64,000 nucleotides of DNA. Origin: Magnolia sinica. Taxonomy: Eukaryota; Streptophyta; Magnoliopsida; Magnoliales; Magnoliaceae. The stretch is taken from the NCBI RefSeq assembly GCF_029962835.1, contig NC_080573.1:88698001-88762000 (forward strand), read 5' to 3'. The first letter of the stretch is position 1; the number at the start of each line of letters is the position of its first letter. The position numbers and the translations under genes were made by a program. A model generated the notes under the pieces. The model saw nothing but the letters and a program-made list of their open reading frames with translations. It did no database searches and was not told the DNA's origin. Of the stretch, positions 24,505 to 37,798 are shown one piece after another.

Positions 24505-25417
24505 AGCGCATGAGGGCCGTATACTAGTAAACCGCGTCTCCCACTATATCATGGTCGGTTGGGAGGGAGTGTGACCTTACCCGCCTGAGTGAGGGGGCAA
24601 CGTCTAGGTTGAGTTTGACCAGCTTAAGGAATGGGTCTGCTATCGACGAGCCGAGCCCAATATTAGCAGGTAGATAGTGAAGTCTCTTCTACTTACCCAG
24701 TTGTGCGCTCTGATAGGGGTGACAAGCTAGTGGTAATAGACCCCGATGAAGATCTTAAAGATGTAAGGTACTGATACATGGACTTATTGATCATGAATTG
24801 TATACTCAGCACTTTACCGATTCATTCATTCATTCACTATACACTCAAGATGGTGGTGCGCAAGTAATTGTTATGTGTACCTTTGGAATGACTAGAATTT
24901 CGGTTGGGGTGCACGACTAACCCAAGATCAGGAGTTTACCACATTGAGTCTAACTATCCAAATTTAGGTATGAGACTGATTTAGATAGAAGTCCCTTGTG
25001 GTGGACCCGGTAGCCTGCGATACTACGTTCTATCATCCCGACTTCACAGTTCAGCTTGATCATTTCATTCGCATCGCATATTGCATTGCATCCTTAGCAT
25101 GTAACATTTGGTTTAATGTGCTTCTGTATTGCATAACTAGATTAAGGTTAACAGTATTTGTGGACTCAGTATCTGATATTTGGCTTACTATGTCTCCGCA
25201 TTGTATAACTGATCTACATCTCTTCCTCATCATATGATATTGGCCTATTATGTTTTTACATTGCATATCCTTGATAAGGTTGATGATATTTATGGACTTA
25301 CCAGCATGTTTCTGCATTACTCTGATATTGTATGATTTATGGATTGTCAGTATTTTCGCTTACTCTGATATTTATATGCTTCGCACGTGCATCGCACACA
25401 CTTACACCACCCTCTAA

Positions 25418-25440
25418 GCTTTCTATAAGCTTATGCATGA
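25418..25440 (+). promoter_or_regulatory. Candidate TATA region of the non-coding LTR family
   Basis: CTAAGCTTTCTATAAGCTTA lies about 350 bases before the LTR end. The block is kept in all LTR copies (10548-10570, 15088-15110, 33707-33730, 38555-38575 and 30236-30258), and two copies read TTTTTATAAGC on the coding strand. TATA function is inferred from position and conservation only. Confidence 0.35.
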
Positions 25441-25794
25441 TAGATGCGTGCAGGTGGCGTTAGGTCGCAGCAGCGTTGAACTTGAAGCGTGCAGTGGACT
25501 TCTGGAGCTTTTATTTTTGATATATGTATTTCCCTTTTCATCACTATATTCAAATATTTATATTAGTGGATATGTGATGATGATGTTGCCTCTATGATTT
25601 GGGTAAACTTGTGGTTATGCTTCTTACGAGATAAAAGTATGTTGGAAAATCCTCCTTGTAGGATCCCAAGATTAGAATCTGGCGTATGGGTGTTAGAAGC
25701 TGAGAATGGGGTATTATGGAGGTTGTCGGCACCGAATTCGGCGATCGAAATTTTTTTTTGAGCCCAGTTTATGAGTTTGGGGCGTGATAGAAGA

Positions 25795-25806
25795 TGGTAT
25801 CAGAGC
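25795..25806 (+). other. Primer-binding site, tRNA-Met type, copy 3
   Basis: TGGTATCAGAGC five bases after the 5' LTR end, identical to the sites in copies 1 and 2. Confidence 0.92.
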
Positions 25807-26169
25807 ATAACTTGGGAATACCTAAAGATAACATCACATATCTGCTGATAGCTACCCTACACTCTATGATTGCAGAGGACTTAAAATGATTAGGTCCCTG
25901 AGTTCGAATAACATATAGACTTTCTGATATAACTCCATACCGTTAAGATCTTGAGGCTTCTTAGCATTCCAATTTTGATGGTCTCTGATCCGGGTTCGAG
26001 GTTTAGTAGGATCACCATAGTGTTGATGATGCGTTTTGGGAGGGCGAGGTTGAGATTAGAGAGTGTTATCTTCATACTTTTGTAGATTGATTGTGCCTTA
26101 ACATATATACTTGATGATGTTTTCTCTTCCCTTGTTTATTCTATAAATTTTGAGGATAAAATTTTTATT

Positions 26170-26182
26170 AGGAAGGTAGAGC
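26170..26182 (+). other. Polypurine tract of copy 3
   Basis: AGGAAGGTAGAGC immediately before the 3' LTR start at 26183. Confidence 0.75.
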
Positions 26183-26884
26183 TGTGAGACCCGTATCCTA
26201 GCCCGTACCATTCCGTAGGCTTTTGCGGTCCTCCCGGTCGAATTCCCTCGACCCGTGACGTGTAGATAGCAATTCCGTGTAACCCGGAGTCAAATCGACC
26301 TGAGACTTGTACCTTTACGACCGTGCCGTCGTCGCTGTTCCAACGCCATATCTCGCACACTGAGGCGATACCTAAGCTAGGAGATGTGGGCCCACATTCA
26401 GTTCGAGGAAAACATCACGCATTGCAAATCCCAAGAGAACATGTCCTATCAATCAAATACACATCACACATCAAATGTCAAGAACAACACCATTCCCAAA
26501 GTCAATTCACCCTCTTTTACAACCCTTACCTATCAAGTACACCCATCACTCCATCACTCACACCCATCCTACCCTCTCTCTCTCTCTCTCTCTTATTTCT
26601 CCATTTTTCAAGCAAGCTCCCAAGGGAACCGTCCAAGCTTTTATGGGAGAGAAGCTAGTGTGGCCCACCTTCTTACCACCCAATCCCACTGTCTAAAGAT
26701 CATCTCGACCGTTGAATCGCATCCCTTGGAGCTTTAAAACACGTTGGTGGAAAAAGGAAGAGGAGATCAAAGGTGGGTGTTCATCATCTCGATTTTAATT
26801 ATTTGAGGGCCCATATATGGTGGGACCTATCTTGATGTATGCATTATTTAGGGAGGGCCCATAGTGGCAGGGTCCCTCCCCTTC

Positions 26885-26927
<43 letters not shown>

Positions 26928-29900
26928 TGCCTTGTGGCCCACCTGATGCGTGTGTTATATCCATGTCATCCATCATGGTGGAGCCCACTTTGGTGTACGT
27001 GAGAAATTCACACTGTCCAATACAGGACATGAGATGGAAGCAGATTGGTCGGTGCACTTCATGTAACTATGTGCTGTTGTTATAGACGACAGCCAGCCCT
27101 ACGGGTCCCACCATCAGGTATATGTTATATTCAAACTGTTCGCCACCTGGTAGCAGGTGGGGCCCACCATGATGTAATGTTGTATTTAGACCGTCCAAGG
27201 GACGGTGGATCCCAACAGTTGAGCTGCTGTTGACGTCAGCAAGCTCTAGGGGTCCCACCACTATTTGAAATGACGTCAACAGTCTTATGGGCCTGATCAT
27301 AAGGCTTGTGCTATATCCAGCCGTCCACCTAGACGGTGATAGGTAAGGCCCTCCTTGATGAATTTATTCTACATCCAAGCCGTCCATCTAGCACACATGA
27401 ACGCTGGATCATTCAAAAATAAATAAATAAATAAAAATAATGATAATATTAAAATAAAATATAAATAATATTATTATATTATGGTGGGACCCACGTAAGA
27501 CCCACTTGCTGTAAGCTAAATGGCTAGAGTGTGCCACATAGCTGCTGCATAGACGTCATCAAGCTTTGTGGGCATCGTGATGTATGTGTTTCTCAACCCG
27601 TCCATTTGTTTGGACGTGGGTCCACCCCCACACGTGTGTGCAGGTGGGACCCACCTTGATGTATGTGTTACATCTAAACCGTCTGTTCATTTGGTGAGCT
27701 TGTTCTAAGGCTTGAGAAAAAATGGAGCAGATTCAAATATCTGATGGGCCACGCATGTGGACCCCACCACTGATGTATGTGATACATCTAAACTGTCCAT
27801 CCATTTAGTGAGCTCGTCCTAGGGCTTGAGATAAAAAAAAATAAAAATAGTTAGATCTAACTATCATGTGGTCCACACTATAAATTGTAGCAGGGGTTTG
27901 AACGTCTACCATTGAAACCCTTCTGGGTCACAAAAGTTTTAAACCAATATGAAATTTGTTTTTCCTCTTATTCTGGTCTTTATGATTGTATGAACAGACT
28001 AAGTGAAAAATAAATGTTATGGTGGCCTTGTGATTTTTTAACAGTAAAAATCATTATCTCCATTGCTATTTGTGGCATGGTCCAGATGAGCTTTTGATAT
28101 GATTCATTTTTTTTTTAGGTAATACTCTAAAATGATCTCTTAAAATAGATAAATAGTGTAGATGATGCGGCCCATTGATAAGGCCTACCTTGATATATTT
28201 GAAGCCCATTGATAAGGCCCACCTTGATATATTTGTAGCCCATCCATAAGGCCCACCTTGATGTATTTGTGGCCCATTCATGAGCCCCAATGTGATGTAT
28301 ATATGGCCCATGTATGAGGCCCAATATGTGCATACCCGACCCATGTGTCGGGGCCCATTGTGATATATCTGAGGCCCATTTAATAAGGCCCGTTGTGACG
28401 TATTTGTGGCTTTTGATAAGGCTCGATGTGATGTATGAGAGGCCCATATGTGCGGCCCAATGTGATATATTTGTGACCCATTGGGTGAGGCCCACTATGA
28501 TGTATATTAGCCCGTATGATGAGGCCCATTATGATATATTTGAGGACCATGGGATATGGCCCATTGAGATTGTATATGACCCATTAATGTGGCCCACTAG
28601 ATGTATATGAGGCCCATTAGTGCATCCCATATGATATGGCCCACTTGATGTATATGAGGCCCATATGGTGAGGCCCGATGTGATGTATACGTGGCCCTTG
28701 AGTGAGGCCCATGGTGATGTATATTGTGCCCTTATGTGAGGCCATGGGCCCACTATATGTTTGGCCCAATAAAGGCCACTCCTTGGGAGTAATGTTGGTT
28801 GAGTGTCCACATTGATGGGCAATGATGGTTAAATGTCCAAATTGTGACATTCCCTTAGGCCCTTTGTTAGGCCGATTAATGAGGTTAATGCTAATTATCG
28901 ATGTCGATTATCGGTGCTAGTTATCGATACTGATTATGAGTATGTGACAGCATAGCATCATGATACATGCCTATTTACATCATCCGCATGTTTGCTATGA
29001 GATGTGATTGACCATTGCATATGTCATAAGGCAAGTTCTTTATGGGACTCCCTGATAGGTGGAGTCGTCCCACATGAGCTCACGGTATGCATAGGATTGA
29101 TGCATGATTGGATGGTATGACTCATGCATCCGCATTTTGTGATATGACCACCATATGCCCTACCGACATCAGGGTCGTGGCCTCTACAGGCATATCATGG
29201 ATGACCAGACGGGACACGAAAATGTTTGGTTCTAGCATATGGGAACCATAGATGTCCCTAGGTGAAAATCCCTAAACCTCCGTGGCCAGGAGACGCCCCA
29301 ACGTCTGGATTGAGTGGATATATGTATGAGCGCACGAGGGCCGTATACTAGTAGGTCACGTCTCTCAGTGTGTCGTGGTCGGTTGGGAGGGGCTGTGACC
29401 TTACCCGCCAAAGTGAGGGGGCAATATTTAGGTTGAGTTTAACTAGTTTGAGGAATGGGTCTATTATCGACAAGTCAGGCTTGATATTGGCAGGCGGATA
29501 GTAAAGTCTCTTCCACTTACCCAGTTGTGCGCTCGGATAGGGGTGGTAAGCTGGCGTAAAGTGTAATGGACCCTTGTGATGATCCCAGAGATGTACAGTA
29601 CTAATACGTGGACTTATTGAGCAGGAGTTGTATACTCAACATTCTACCCATTCATTCATTCACTCACTATACACTTGGGCTGGTAGTGTACAACTAATTA
29701 TTATGTGTACCTTCGAAATGGTCAAAATTTCGGTTGGGGCGCGCGACTAACATGAGATTAGGAGTTTACCACATTGAGTCTGACTATCCAAATTTAGGTA
29801 TAGGACTAGTTTAGATAGAAGTCCCTTGTGATGGACCCTGTAGCCTGTGATACATACTATCATCCTGACTTCACACTCCAGCTTGGTCATTTCATTCACA

Positions 29901-30573
29901 TCGCATATTGCATTGCATCCTTAGCACATATCATTTGGTTTACTGTGCTTCTGTATTGCATAACCTACTTAATGTTGATTCGTGGACTCGGTATCTAATA
30001 TTTGGCTTACCATGTCTCCGCATTGCATAGCTGATCTACATCGCTTCCTCAGCATATGATATTGGCCTATTATGTTTTTACATCGCATAGCATGGATAAG
30101 GCTGATGATATTTATGGACTTACCAGCATGTTTCTGCATTACTCTGATATTATATGATTTAAGGATTGTCAATATTTCTGCTTACTCTGATATCTATATG
30201 CTTCGCACGTGCATCGCACACACTTACACCACCCTTTAAGCTTTCTATAAGCTTATGCATGATAGATGCGTGCATGTGGCATTAGGTCGCAGTAGCATTG
30301 AGCTTGAAGCGTGCAGGGGACTTCTAGAGCTTTAATTTTTTATATATGTATTTCCCTTTCAACACTGTATTCAAATGTTTATATTAGTGGATATGTGATA
30401 ATGATGTTGCCTTTGTGATTTGTGTAAACTTGTGGTTATTCTTCTTACGAGTTAAATGTATGTTGAAAAATCCTCCTTGTAGGATCCAAGGATCGGAATA
30501 TAGTGTATGGGTGCTAGAAGCCGAGAATGGGGTACTACGGAGGTTATCGGCATCAGATTCGGCCATCGAGAAT

Positions 30574-30578
30574 TTTTG
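30574..30578. repeat. Target-site duplication TTTTG, left copy
   Basis: TTTTG at 30574-30578 and at 33671-33675 flanks the 3092-base solo LTR. Confidence 0.93.
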
Positions 30579-31310
30579 TGTAATGACCTTGGAATTTTTG
30601 TGCTAATCTTTCCTTAAGTAGTTGTTTTTGGGGTAATTAGCGCTATACTCGATTGCTTGTGAAATTCGCATCAATCACTTTAAATTGTATCTGCATGGCT
30701 CTAAACGTGTAGATTAGTTAGCGCTACGTTACTCTGAAACCTGGGATCCATCGCTAAATCCAGTTGTTCTGGGGAATTTTTGGAAGATCTGGATCGGACC
30801 TGGACCGTGCGTCGAAAGTCCGATGGCGATGATCTTAGGCTGTTGCTGTCACCGAGTTGGGCTTGACCATCACCTCGAAAATCAAGTCCATCTGATGTTC
30901 TGGGTCGATTTGATTGAGTTCGGAGTGAAGAGTGTGAGAACGGTTGGAATTTAATAAGTTTTTATGAAATCTGAGTCGTGTTGCTTGCGCGACGATTTTA
31001 AGCTATCTAACCGTTGGATCTGACCCAATTTCACCCTCTGATCAGGATAGTTGGCCCAGGCATATCCTAGTGCTTGTAGACCTGATCGAGATTCCGTGAC
31101 CGTTGAATTGAGTGTGGTCCGCCACGGCTGATCTGAAGAGCCGGTCGGTACGAAAAATCAGCCTGACCTAGATCCATGGTCAATGAACTTAAGTCTGACC
31201 TTTCGTGGTTATAGGCCCACCAGAAGTGCTTCGTTGGATCGAGAAAGGCATGCTTTGGTTATAACCTAAGTATACCTTGTCCCTGGGGTTATTTTCATCT
31301 TTCTAAGGCC

Positions 31311-31318
31311 TATTTATA
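31311..31318 (+). promoter_or_regulatory. TATA box in the solo LTR
   Basis: TATTTATA followed by TTAAACCCTAGCC and a GA-rich leader. The homologous LTR at 58582-61743 has TATATAA in the same place. Confidence 0.6.
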
Positions 31319-32539
31319 GTCCTTAAACCCTAGCCATCTTTTCCATACGAATTTCTCTAACCCTAGCTTGGAAAGAGAGTGGAAAAGAGAGAGAAAGTGA
31401 GAGAGATAAGTTGGTGAATCATCTTGGATTTTTCTTTGTTCTTCTTCATCTTTGAACCTTCACTTTGAATCGTTCTTCTGACAGTTTTGAGTTCTTTTTG
31501 GGGTAAGTTAATCTAACCCTAACCTGTGTTAGAGCTTAGATTAGTTTTGGAGTTGTTGTATCTCATTTCTATCCTTGCTTTAGGGTATTCTTTCGCCGTT
31601 GACGAAGACAACTCGTCTAAATCAGTTCGGTGTTCATTCCTTGCTTAAGGTGTGGGCTTTAAGTATATAGGTTATGGTTTTCAAGGCTTTCAATGCCAGT
31701 TAGTGATTTATTCTTGTTATGGATGAGATTTCACATGCCAAATGTTGTGTTTACATTGCTTTCCTGATATGCATGCGTTACATTGAGATTTGTGTATTCT
31801 ATGTGTATTTATAAAGTACCGTATACGTATAAAATATGCACTTATGTTTGCCATGATTATTTGTCATGTATGTATGCTAGATGCATGTATGACAACTCCT
31901 TGGAAAAAGGAATTGTCTAAATGCATGTATTTCAACATACATCATGTATGTTGTTCCATGTATGCTAAGTATTTGTAGAAATGCATGAATGATCTAAAGT
32001 GTAACTTATTACACTAATTGCGGGCGTTGAGAAGTGATTCTCAACACTCCTATTGATGTGCATGATTTCCTTTATGCAAGTTACATTCCAAGTTATTTAA
32101 ATTCAAGCACTACTTGTGCTTACATTTATGTTAAGTTGAGATTCTTCAGTGCTTATGTACCGTGATTTAAGTTGTTGTTCCATTACTGTTTTACAATCCA
32201 TATGAGTATCTGTAGTAGTGTAAGATGTGTGGGACTATGCATTAGTCCAGGAAATCGGTAATCGACTCTATATTCGTGGTTGAGATGGCTTTCGCCACGT
32301 AGGACGTATTAGACGAACCCGAGCCGTATTAGAGTTGTCGGCAGTGGTTTGGCCACGCGGAGTGTCTGCGCACTCTATGTCGCTCAACTCAACGTGCGCT
32401 CGTGCTAGTCGAGTTCGTCAAGTAACCCGATTATCCGATGTATGTTCACCATGTATGGACGCTATTGCTTGAATCTAGGGTACCGAACTTACCAGTGAAA
32501 TCCTATTAACTATGGTACTCGATCCGCTAAGACTCATGA

Positions 32540-32810
32540 GCCGGACATGGTGGTATGGGACACCATGGTCGAGCTGTCGGCCTATGCTGGGGTGACGAGC
32601 CTCCACGTAGTGACCAGTGAGCAACTAAACTCGTGAGCCGATTATGGTGGTATGGGACACTATATTCGTGCTGTCGGCCTACATTGATTGGTGACGAGCC
32701 CTTTGTAGTAACCTCGAGCATACCTGGATACCGCAAGGAGGTGACGAGCCGAACTGTGGTAGTAAAGGCATGAAAGGCGTGCATTGATTGGTGACGAGCC
32801 CTTTGCTACG
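32540..32810. repeat. Imperfect tandem repeat in the Tekay LTR
   Basis: The blocks GTGGTATGGGACAC, CTGTCGGCCTA and GTGACGAGCC recur about every 100 bases (two to four times). The related LTR has the same blocks in inverted orientation at about 59490-59710. Confidence 0.7.
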
Positions 32811-33706
32811 ACCTCAAACATATGATCGTATGAGATGACTAGGATTGACGACCCTAGAATGGATCACTGTTTGGATGGTGACATGAGGAAGGTATCTTAG
32901 CTTCCCAATCCGGCTGTGTGAAATGGACTAATAACAACTTGGTAATCATATCCATGCACCGCATTTGCATGTGCTTTGTAGATGTGGCGCACTTTGAGGC
33001 GATGTCATGCATAACGTAAGATGAAGACGCTGAGGGTGTACGCGTGAGGGTACGCATCATATTTCATCCATCCTTGCATTAACAAGAGTACTTAGGATTT
33101 ATTTAATTGTCCTGCTTTATCATTACTGTTTGATTGAACTGATAACATGTTAACCAGTGCCTTATTGTTCCACTGAGTTGATCACTCACTCCCACGTTTC
33201 TGGGGCGGTGTTAAACACCCACCAAACTCTGTCTTAGGCTCTGATGTTGCAGATGTGGATGCGACTTCTGAGGCAGAGCGGGAGCTGGATGATGACGAGG
33301 CTGCCTTCTCTTATATGCAGTTTTCAGACGGGTTCTAGCGAGCCTTGGTCTGATGCGCGGGATCTCTGGGATTATTTTTGAGAATTTAAATGATGTAACT
33401 TGATACTTATAATTTTGTTAAATAACACTTTCATACGATCTGGCTTGTATATGCATTTCAGGGATTTACACTTGTACACATACTTTTCTATAAGTCTTCC
33501 GCTTGCTTTATTCACTTATCCCTGAATCATATCTGTGTTTGGCTTAATCTATTCCATATTTTATGCACTAATACAGTCAACATACATCCATCATTAAATA
33601 TGTTGCATAAGTGATGTTTTGGAACTCGGGAGCTGAGTTATGCTCGACCCCCGAATTTCAGGGCGTTACATTTTGTGAGCTCGGTTTATGAGTTTGGGGC
33701 ATGACA

Positions 33707-33711
33707 ATAAG
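33707..33711. repeat. Target-site duplication ATAAG, right copy
   Basis: Pairs with 21272-21276 around copy 3. Confidence 0.93.
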
Positions 33712-35269
33712 CTTATAAAAAGCTTAGAGGATGGTGTAACTGTGTGTGCAAGGTAAGTACCCAGTATACAATACAAGCCTATAAGTCATATAACGTCAAA
33801 AATACAGGCAAGTTCATGGGTCAAACGATATTAGAGTAAGCAGAAATATGATATTAGAGTAAGTAGAAATACGATATTAGAGTAAGTAGAAATACTGACA
33901 AGTCCATGAGGCATACAATGTTAGAGTAAGCAGAAATAGTGACAAGGCTATAAGTCATTCAATATTAGAGTATGCAATGCAGATCGGCTATGCGATGCGG
34001 AGACATAGTAAGCCAAATATCATATACTGAGGAAACAATGTAATATGCAAATTCTGACGAGTCCACGAATACCGTCAACCTCATCTAGGCCATATAAATG
34101 GAGAAACATAGCAACCCAAAATACCATATGCCGCAGATGTAATGCAATATGAGGTGCGAACAAGATGACCAAGCTGAAGTATGAAGTTGAGATGATAGTA
34201 CATAATATCACAGGCTATGGGGTCCATCACAAGGGACTTCTATCCAAACCAGTCCCATACCTAAATTTGGATAGCTAGACTCAATGTGGTAAACTCCTTA
34301 TCTCAAGTTGGTCGTTGCACCAACCGAAATCCTTGTCATTACAAAGGTACACAAAACAATTAGTTGCACACCACCAGCCTGAGTGGATAGTGAATGAATG
34401 AATAAGTAAAATGCTGAGTATGCAACTCCTGCTCAATAAATCCACATATCAGCAACTTACATATCTGGGATCATCACCGGGGTCTAGTACACTTTATGCC
34501 AGCTTCCCACTCCTATCCGAGTGCACAACTGGGTAAGTGGAAGAGACCTCACTATCCACCTACCAATATCGGGCCTGACTTGTCAATGGAAGACCCATTC
34601 CTCAAGCTGGTCAAACTTAACCTAGATATTACCCCCTCACTTAGGTGGGTAAGGTAACACTCCTTTCTAACAGACCATGACACAATGGGAGACGCGGCTT
34701 ACTGGTATACTGCCCTCATGTGCTCATGTATATCCACTCGGTCTAGACGTTGGAGCATTCCTTGGCCTCGGAGCTTTAAGAATTTTTACACAGGTACATC
34801 TATGATGCTCGTATGCTAGAACTAAACATTTTCAGTGTCCCATCTATCCATTCATGACATGCCTGTGGAGGTTACAACCCTGATGTCGCTAGGGTGTATG
34901 GTGGTTATATCACAAAATGCGAGATGCATGAGTCATACCATTTAGTCATGCATCAAACATGCGTGTACCACGCGCTCATGTGGGGTAACTTTGTCTCTCA
35001 GGGAGTCCCATAATATCCGTCAAATGGCATGTGCTATGATCAATCACTCGTTATAACAAGCATACATATGATGCGTATGGCAAGGATCGTAAAGCTATAT
35101 TAAGCATGTTATATGATGATGTAGTACTCTCCTCATGTCAAGGATGGGCCTAAACGGCCTACTCATATCAACAATGTGCCTAATGAAGCCTAAGGGAAGG
35201 TCACAATGTAGACATTTAACCATAATTGCCCATCAATGTGGACATTTAACTAACATTGCTCCCAAGGAG

Positions 35270-35590
35270 TGGCCCTCGTAGGGCCAAACATATAGTGGGG
35301 CCCATAACCTCACATAAGGGTCTCACATATCACAATGGGCCGCATCACATGGGCCTCATATACATCAAGTGGGCCGCATCGCATGGGCCTCATATGCATC
35401 ACAATGGGCCGCGTCACATGGGCCTTAATACATATCATAATGGGCAGCATTACATGGGCCTCATACACAACACATCGAGCTGCATCACATGGGCCTTACA
35501 CATCGCAATGGGCCATATCTCATGGGCTTAATGCACATCACAATGGACCGCATTACATGGGCCTCATATACATCACCTTGGGTAGTTGGA
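35270..35590. repeat. Regular ATGGGCC / CATATCACA tandem array
   Basis: About nine units of roughly 30 bases, each with GGGCCGCAT..CATGGGCCTCATA..CATCACAAT. This is the most regular version of the array seen in the other LTRs. Confidence 0.8.
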
Positions 35591-36987
35591 TCAAACATGT
35601 ACCTCACATGGGGGCCACGTAAATGGACGCTGTGAATATACAACACATCATAAGATGGGCCCGACCCATCCAGAAATCAGATGGGCGGCGTGGCTGTAAA
35701 CCACATATCTCAAGGTGGGCCTGCAAGATGGGCCTGAATATAATACACATTATGGTGGACCCCATGTCCCATGGACGGTGTACATATACTTTAAGGTAGA
35801 GTCTACGTCCAGTAACAGATGGACAATTGGTTATAAAATACATGCATTAAGAGGCCCACAGTCCCTAGCAAATGGACGGTGTGAATATAGAATATATACA
35901 TGAAGGTGGGCCCCACCCGTCCCAGCCTATGGATGGTGTGGATAAGACCCACACATCACAACGGGTCCCACACAGACGGACGGTGTGGAATACAATACAT
36001 ACATTAGTGGGACCACTATCCATGTCCAAGGACTGGATGGTGTGAATGAAACACATACATTATGTGGGTCCCACGTGTGGAGCCACAAGCCACCAGGGCA
36101 GGCCCCATGGATGGACCGAGTAGATAAAACACTTACATTAGTGGGACCCACCATCCTTTGCTGGACAGTGTGGATTTCACACATACCATGTGGTGGGGTC
36201 CATGGACTGACAGAGTGGATAAAACACTACATCATGGATGGATGGTGGAGATACAACACAGACATCATGGTGGGGTTCACATATGCCATCAAGGCAGGCC
36301 CCACAGCTTGCTGGCGTCAACGTCAATACAGGAGCTATATAGCTATTGTGAGGTACACCAGCCGATCAACTCCCACCGTCCAAGGGCTGGATGGTGCTGA
36401 TACAATACATAACCTCAAGGTGGATCGCACTGTCCTTACAGCCGGATGGTGTGGATTCACCACACGTACATCGTGGTTACTCCCATCGTCCACGTGGACG
36501 GTGAGGATATAACACTTACATCAGGCAAGGGCTCCACTGTCCAAACCATAAAACACATACATCACATGGGCTCCATCGTCCAAGGTCTGGATGGTGGAGG
36601 AGGCAACACCATCAAGGTGGGGTCCACACATGGGCACCCCACAGGCATGGATGAAATACATGAATCATGGCGGGGTCCACAAAGACCAAGCTGATATTTT
36701 TGTTTTCCTTACGTCCAAGACGGTGCACTTAGCCCATCTGGCCCATGATCTCTCTAAATGGACGGTGAGGATATAGTGTACATATATCAAGGTGGGGTCC
36801 ATGTTAGTGGGCCACCCCACAATCAATGAAATCAAGCTGATATTTGTATTTCCCTTCATCTAACATCTAAGATGGATGGCATTGATAGAACACAGGTTAG
36901 GGCCCCATCATCCAAAGCGTCTGGATGGTTGGATGGCATGAATGAAACGCATACATCAGGTGGGCCACAAGAAGATGGAAGGAGAGG

Positions 36988-36990
<3 letters not shown>

Positions 36991-37031
<41 letters not shown>
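36991..37031. repeat. (GA)n microsatellite
   Basis: A pure GA run in the copy 2 3' LTR, the reverse of the CT tracts in the plus-strand copy. Confidence 0.95.
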
Positions 37032-37032
<1 letters not shown>

Positions 37033-37798
37033 GGGGAGTGGATATGGGAGGGGCCATGCCACTATGGGCCCCTCTTTGTTCACAACACATACATTAAAAT
37101 GGGTCCCATCACAAATGGGCCTTACATCAAAATCATGATCTAAGTCTATGAACATCCACCGATTTCGGTCCTTCTTGGCTCCTTAGAATGCTAAGCTCCT
37201 AAGCTCTCCTTTTGATGGAAGTTGATGAAGGTTGGAAGGCTAGGATGGGAGATTGGGTGGTAGGGAGTGGGCCACACCTAGCTTCTCCTCTCCTTAGGAA
37301 TTACTTGGATGTTTTTCACTCTTTGGTAGCTTAGAATAGAGTGAGAAATGAGAGAGAGAGGAGTGGTGTGTATGACTTGGGAAGCATGGGTCTCATTGAC
37401 TTTTGGGATGAGATGAATGGGCTAAGCATGGGTTGCTTTGACTAGTTGGTGGGAGAGGTATGGGTAAGTGATTGGTTGTACTTGACTTGTAATTGATTGA
37501 TTGATGTGATGTTTGGTAGAGATTCTTTTGGGTTTTACAACGCGCAGTGTTTTCCTCAAAATATGCGCGGGCCCACAACTCCTGGCGTAGGTATCGCATT
37601 GATGCGCAAGACACGGCATTAGAACCGCGGCGACGGTGCAGTCATAAGGGTACAAGTATCAAGTCGAGTCGACTTGGGTTAACAGGGTATGACTTAGGGT
37701 CGGCGCAAATGCCGATTATAGGTCATGGGTTGCTGAAAATCAACGAGGAGGATCGCGGAAGTCTAAGGAATGGTACGGTCTAGGATACGGGCCTTATA

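Larger units (their letters stand above)
21277..25789 (+). repeat. 5' LTR of copy 3
   Basis: 4513 bases. The GC-rich start (TGTGAGACCC) leads into long CT tracts (21722-21764 and 22061-22098). The palindrome array follows, with GTGGGNCCCAC doublet 22662-22683 and TGACGTCA at 22404-22411. Next are an AT block (22590-22660), the GGCCC/ACATCA array (23330-23930), a GT tract (24481-24504) and the TATA-like block near 25418-25440. The end has mutated from CA to TA. Confidence 0.9.
25790..26182 (+). other. Internal region of copy 3, non-coding
   Basis: 393 bases from primer site to purine tract. It is homologous to the internal regions of copies 1 and 2. No open frame or protein motif is seen. Its last part reads TTTTGAGGATAAAATTTTTA before the purine tract. 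Confidence 0.87.
30579..33670 (+). mobile_element. Solo LTR of a Tekay/Del chromovirus
   Basis: It starts TGTAATGACC and ends GGGCGTTACA, with TTTTG duplications. It has no primer site, internal region or second LTR, so it is a solo LTR left by recombination between two LTRs. It matches the LTR at 58582-61743 in length (3092 against 3162) and in the terminal block CAGGGCGTTACA. A TATTTATA box at 31311-31318 precedes an AAACCCTAGCC leader. Around 32540-32810 it holds imperfect repeats with GTGACGAGCC and GGTGGTATGGGACAC. Confidence 0.9.
21277..33706 (+). mobile_element. Non-coding long-LTR retrotransposon, copy 3 (complete, with nested solo LTR)
   Basis: It starts TGTGAGACCC and ends GGGGCATGACA, flanked by ATAAG duplications. 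The 5' LTR is 21277-25789, the internal region 25790-26182 (393 bases) and the 3' LTR 26183-33706; the 3' LTR is inflated by the solo LTR at 30579-33670. Without that insert the 3' LTR is about 4.43 kb against 4.51 kb for the 5' LTR. It has a tRNA-Met primer site and purine tract in plus orientation, and no coding domain. Confidence 0.93.
26183..33706 (+). repeat. 3' LTR of copy 3, split by a solo LTR
   Basis: It starts TGTGAGACCC and runs to 30578, is interrupted by the Tekay-type solo LTR, and resumes at 33676 to end GGGGCATGACA. It keeps the same module order as the 5' LTR, with TGACGTCA at 27231-27238 and 27271-27278, a palindrome at 27483-27493, and the array at 28160-28770. Confidence 0.9.
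33712..37798 (-). repeat. 3' LTR of copy 2, main part
   Basis: Continues the LTR broken at 21276 and ends GGGCCTTATA. It contains the GGGCC array at 35270-35590, the palindrome/ATGGACGGTGTGGAT array at 35630-36960 and a GA tract at 36991-37031. The 175-residue open frame at 35985-36512 is a product of the array and has no domain. Confidence 0.87.

Noticed and set aside
35985-36512. A 175-residue plus-strand open frame, the longest in the window
   Set aside because: It lies wholly within the LTR palindrome array of copy 2. Its sequence is repeat-derived, overlapping frames are equally open, and it has no domain.
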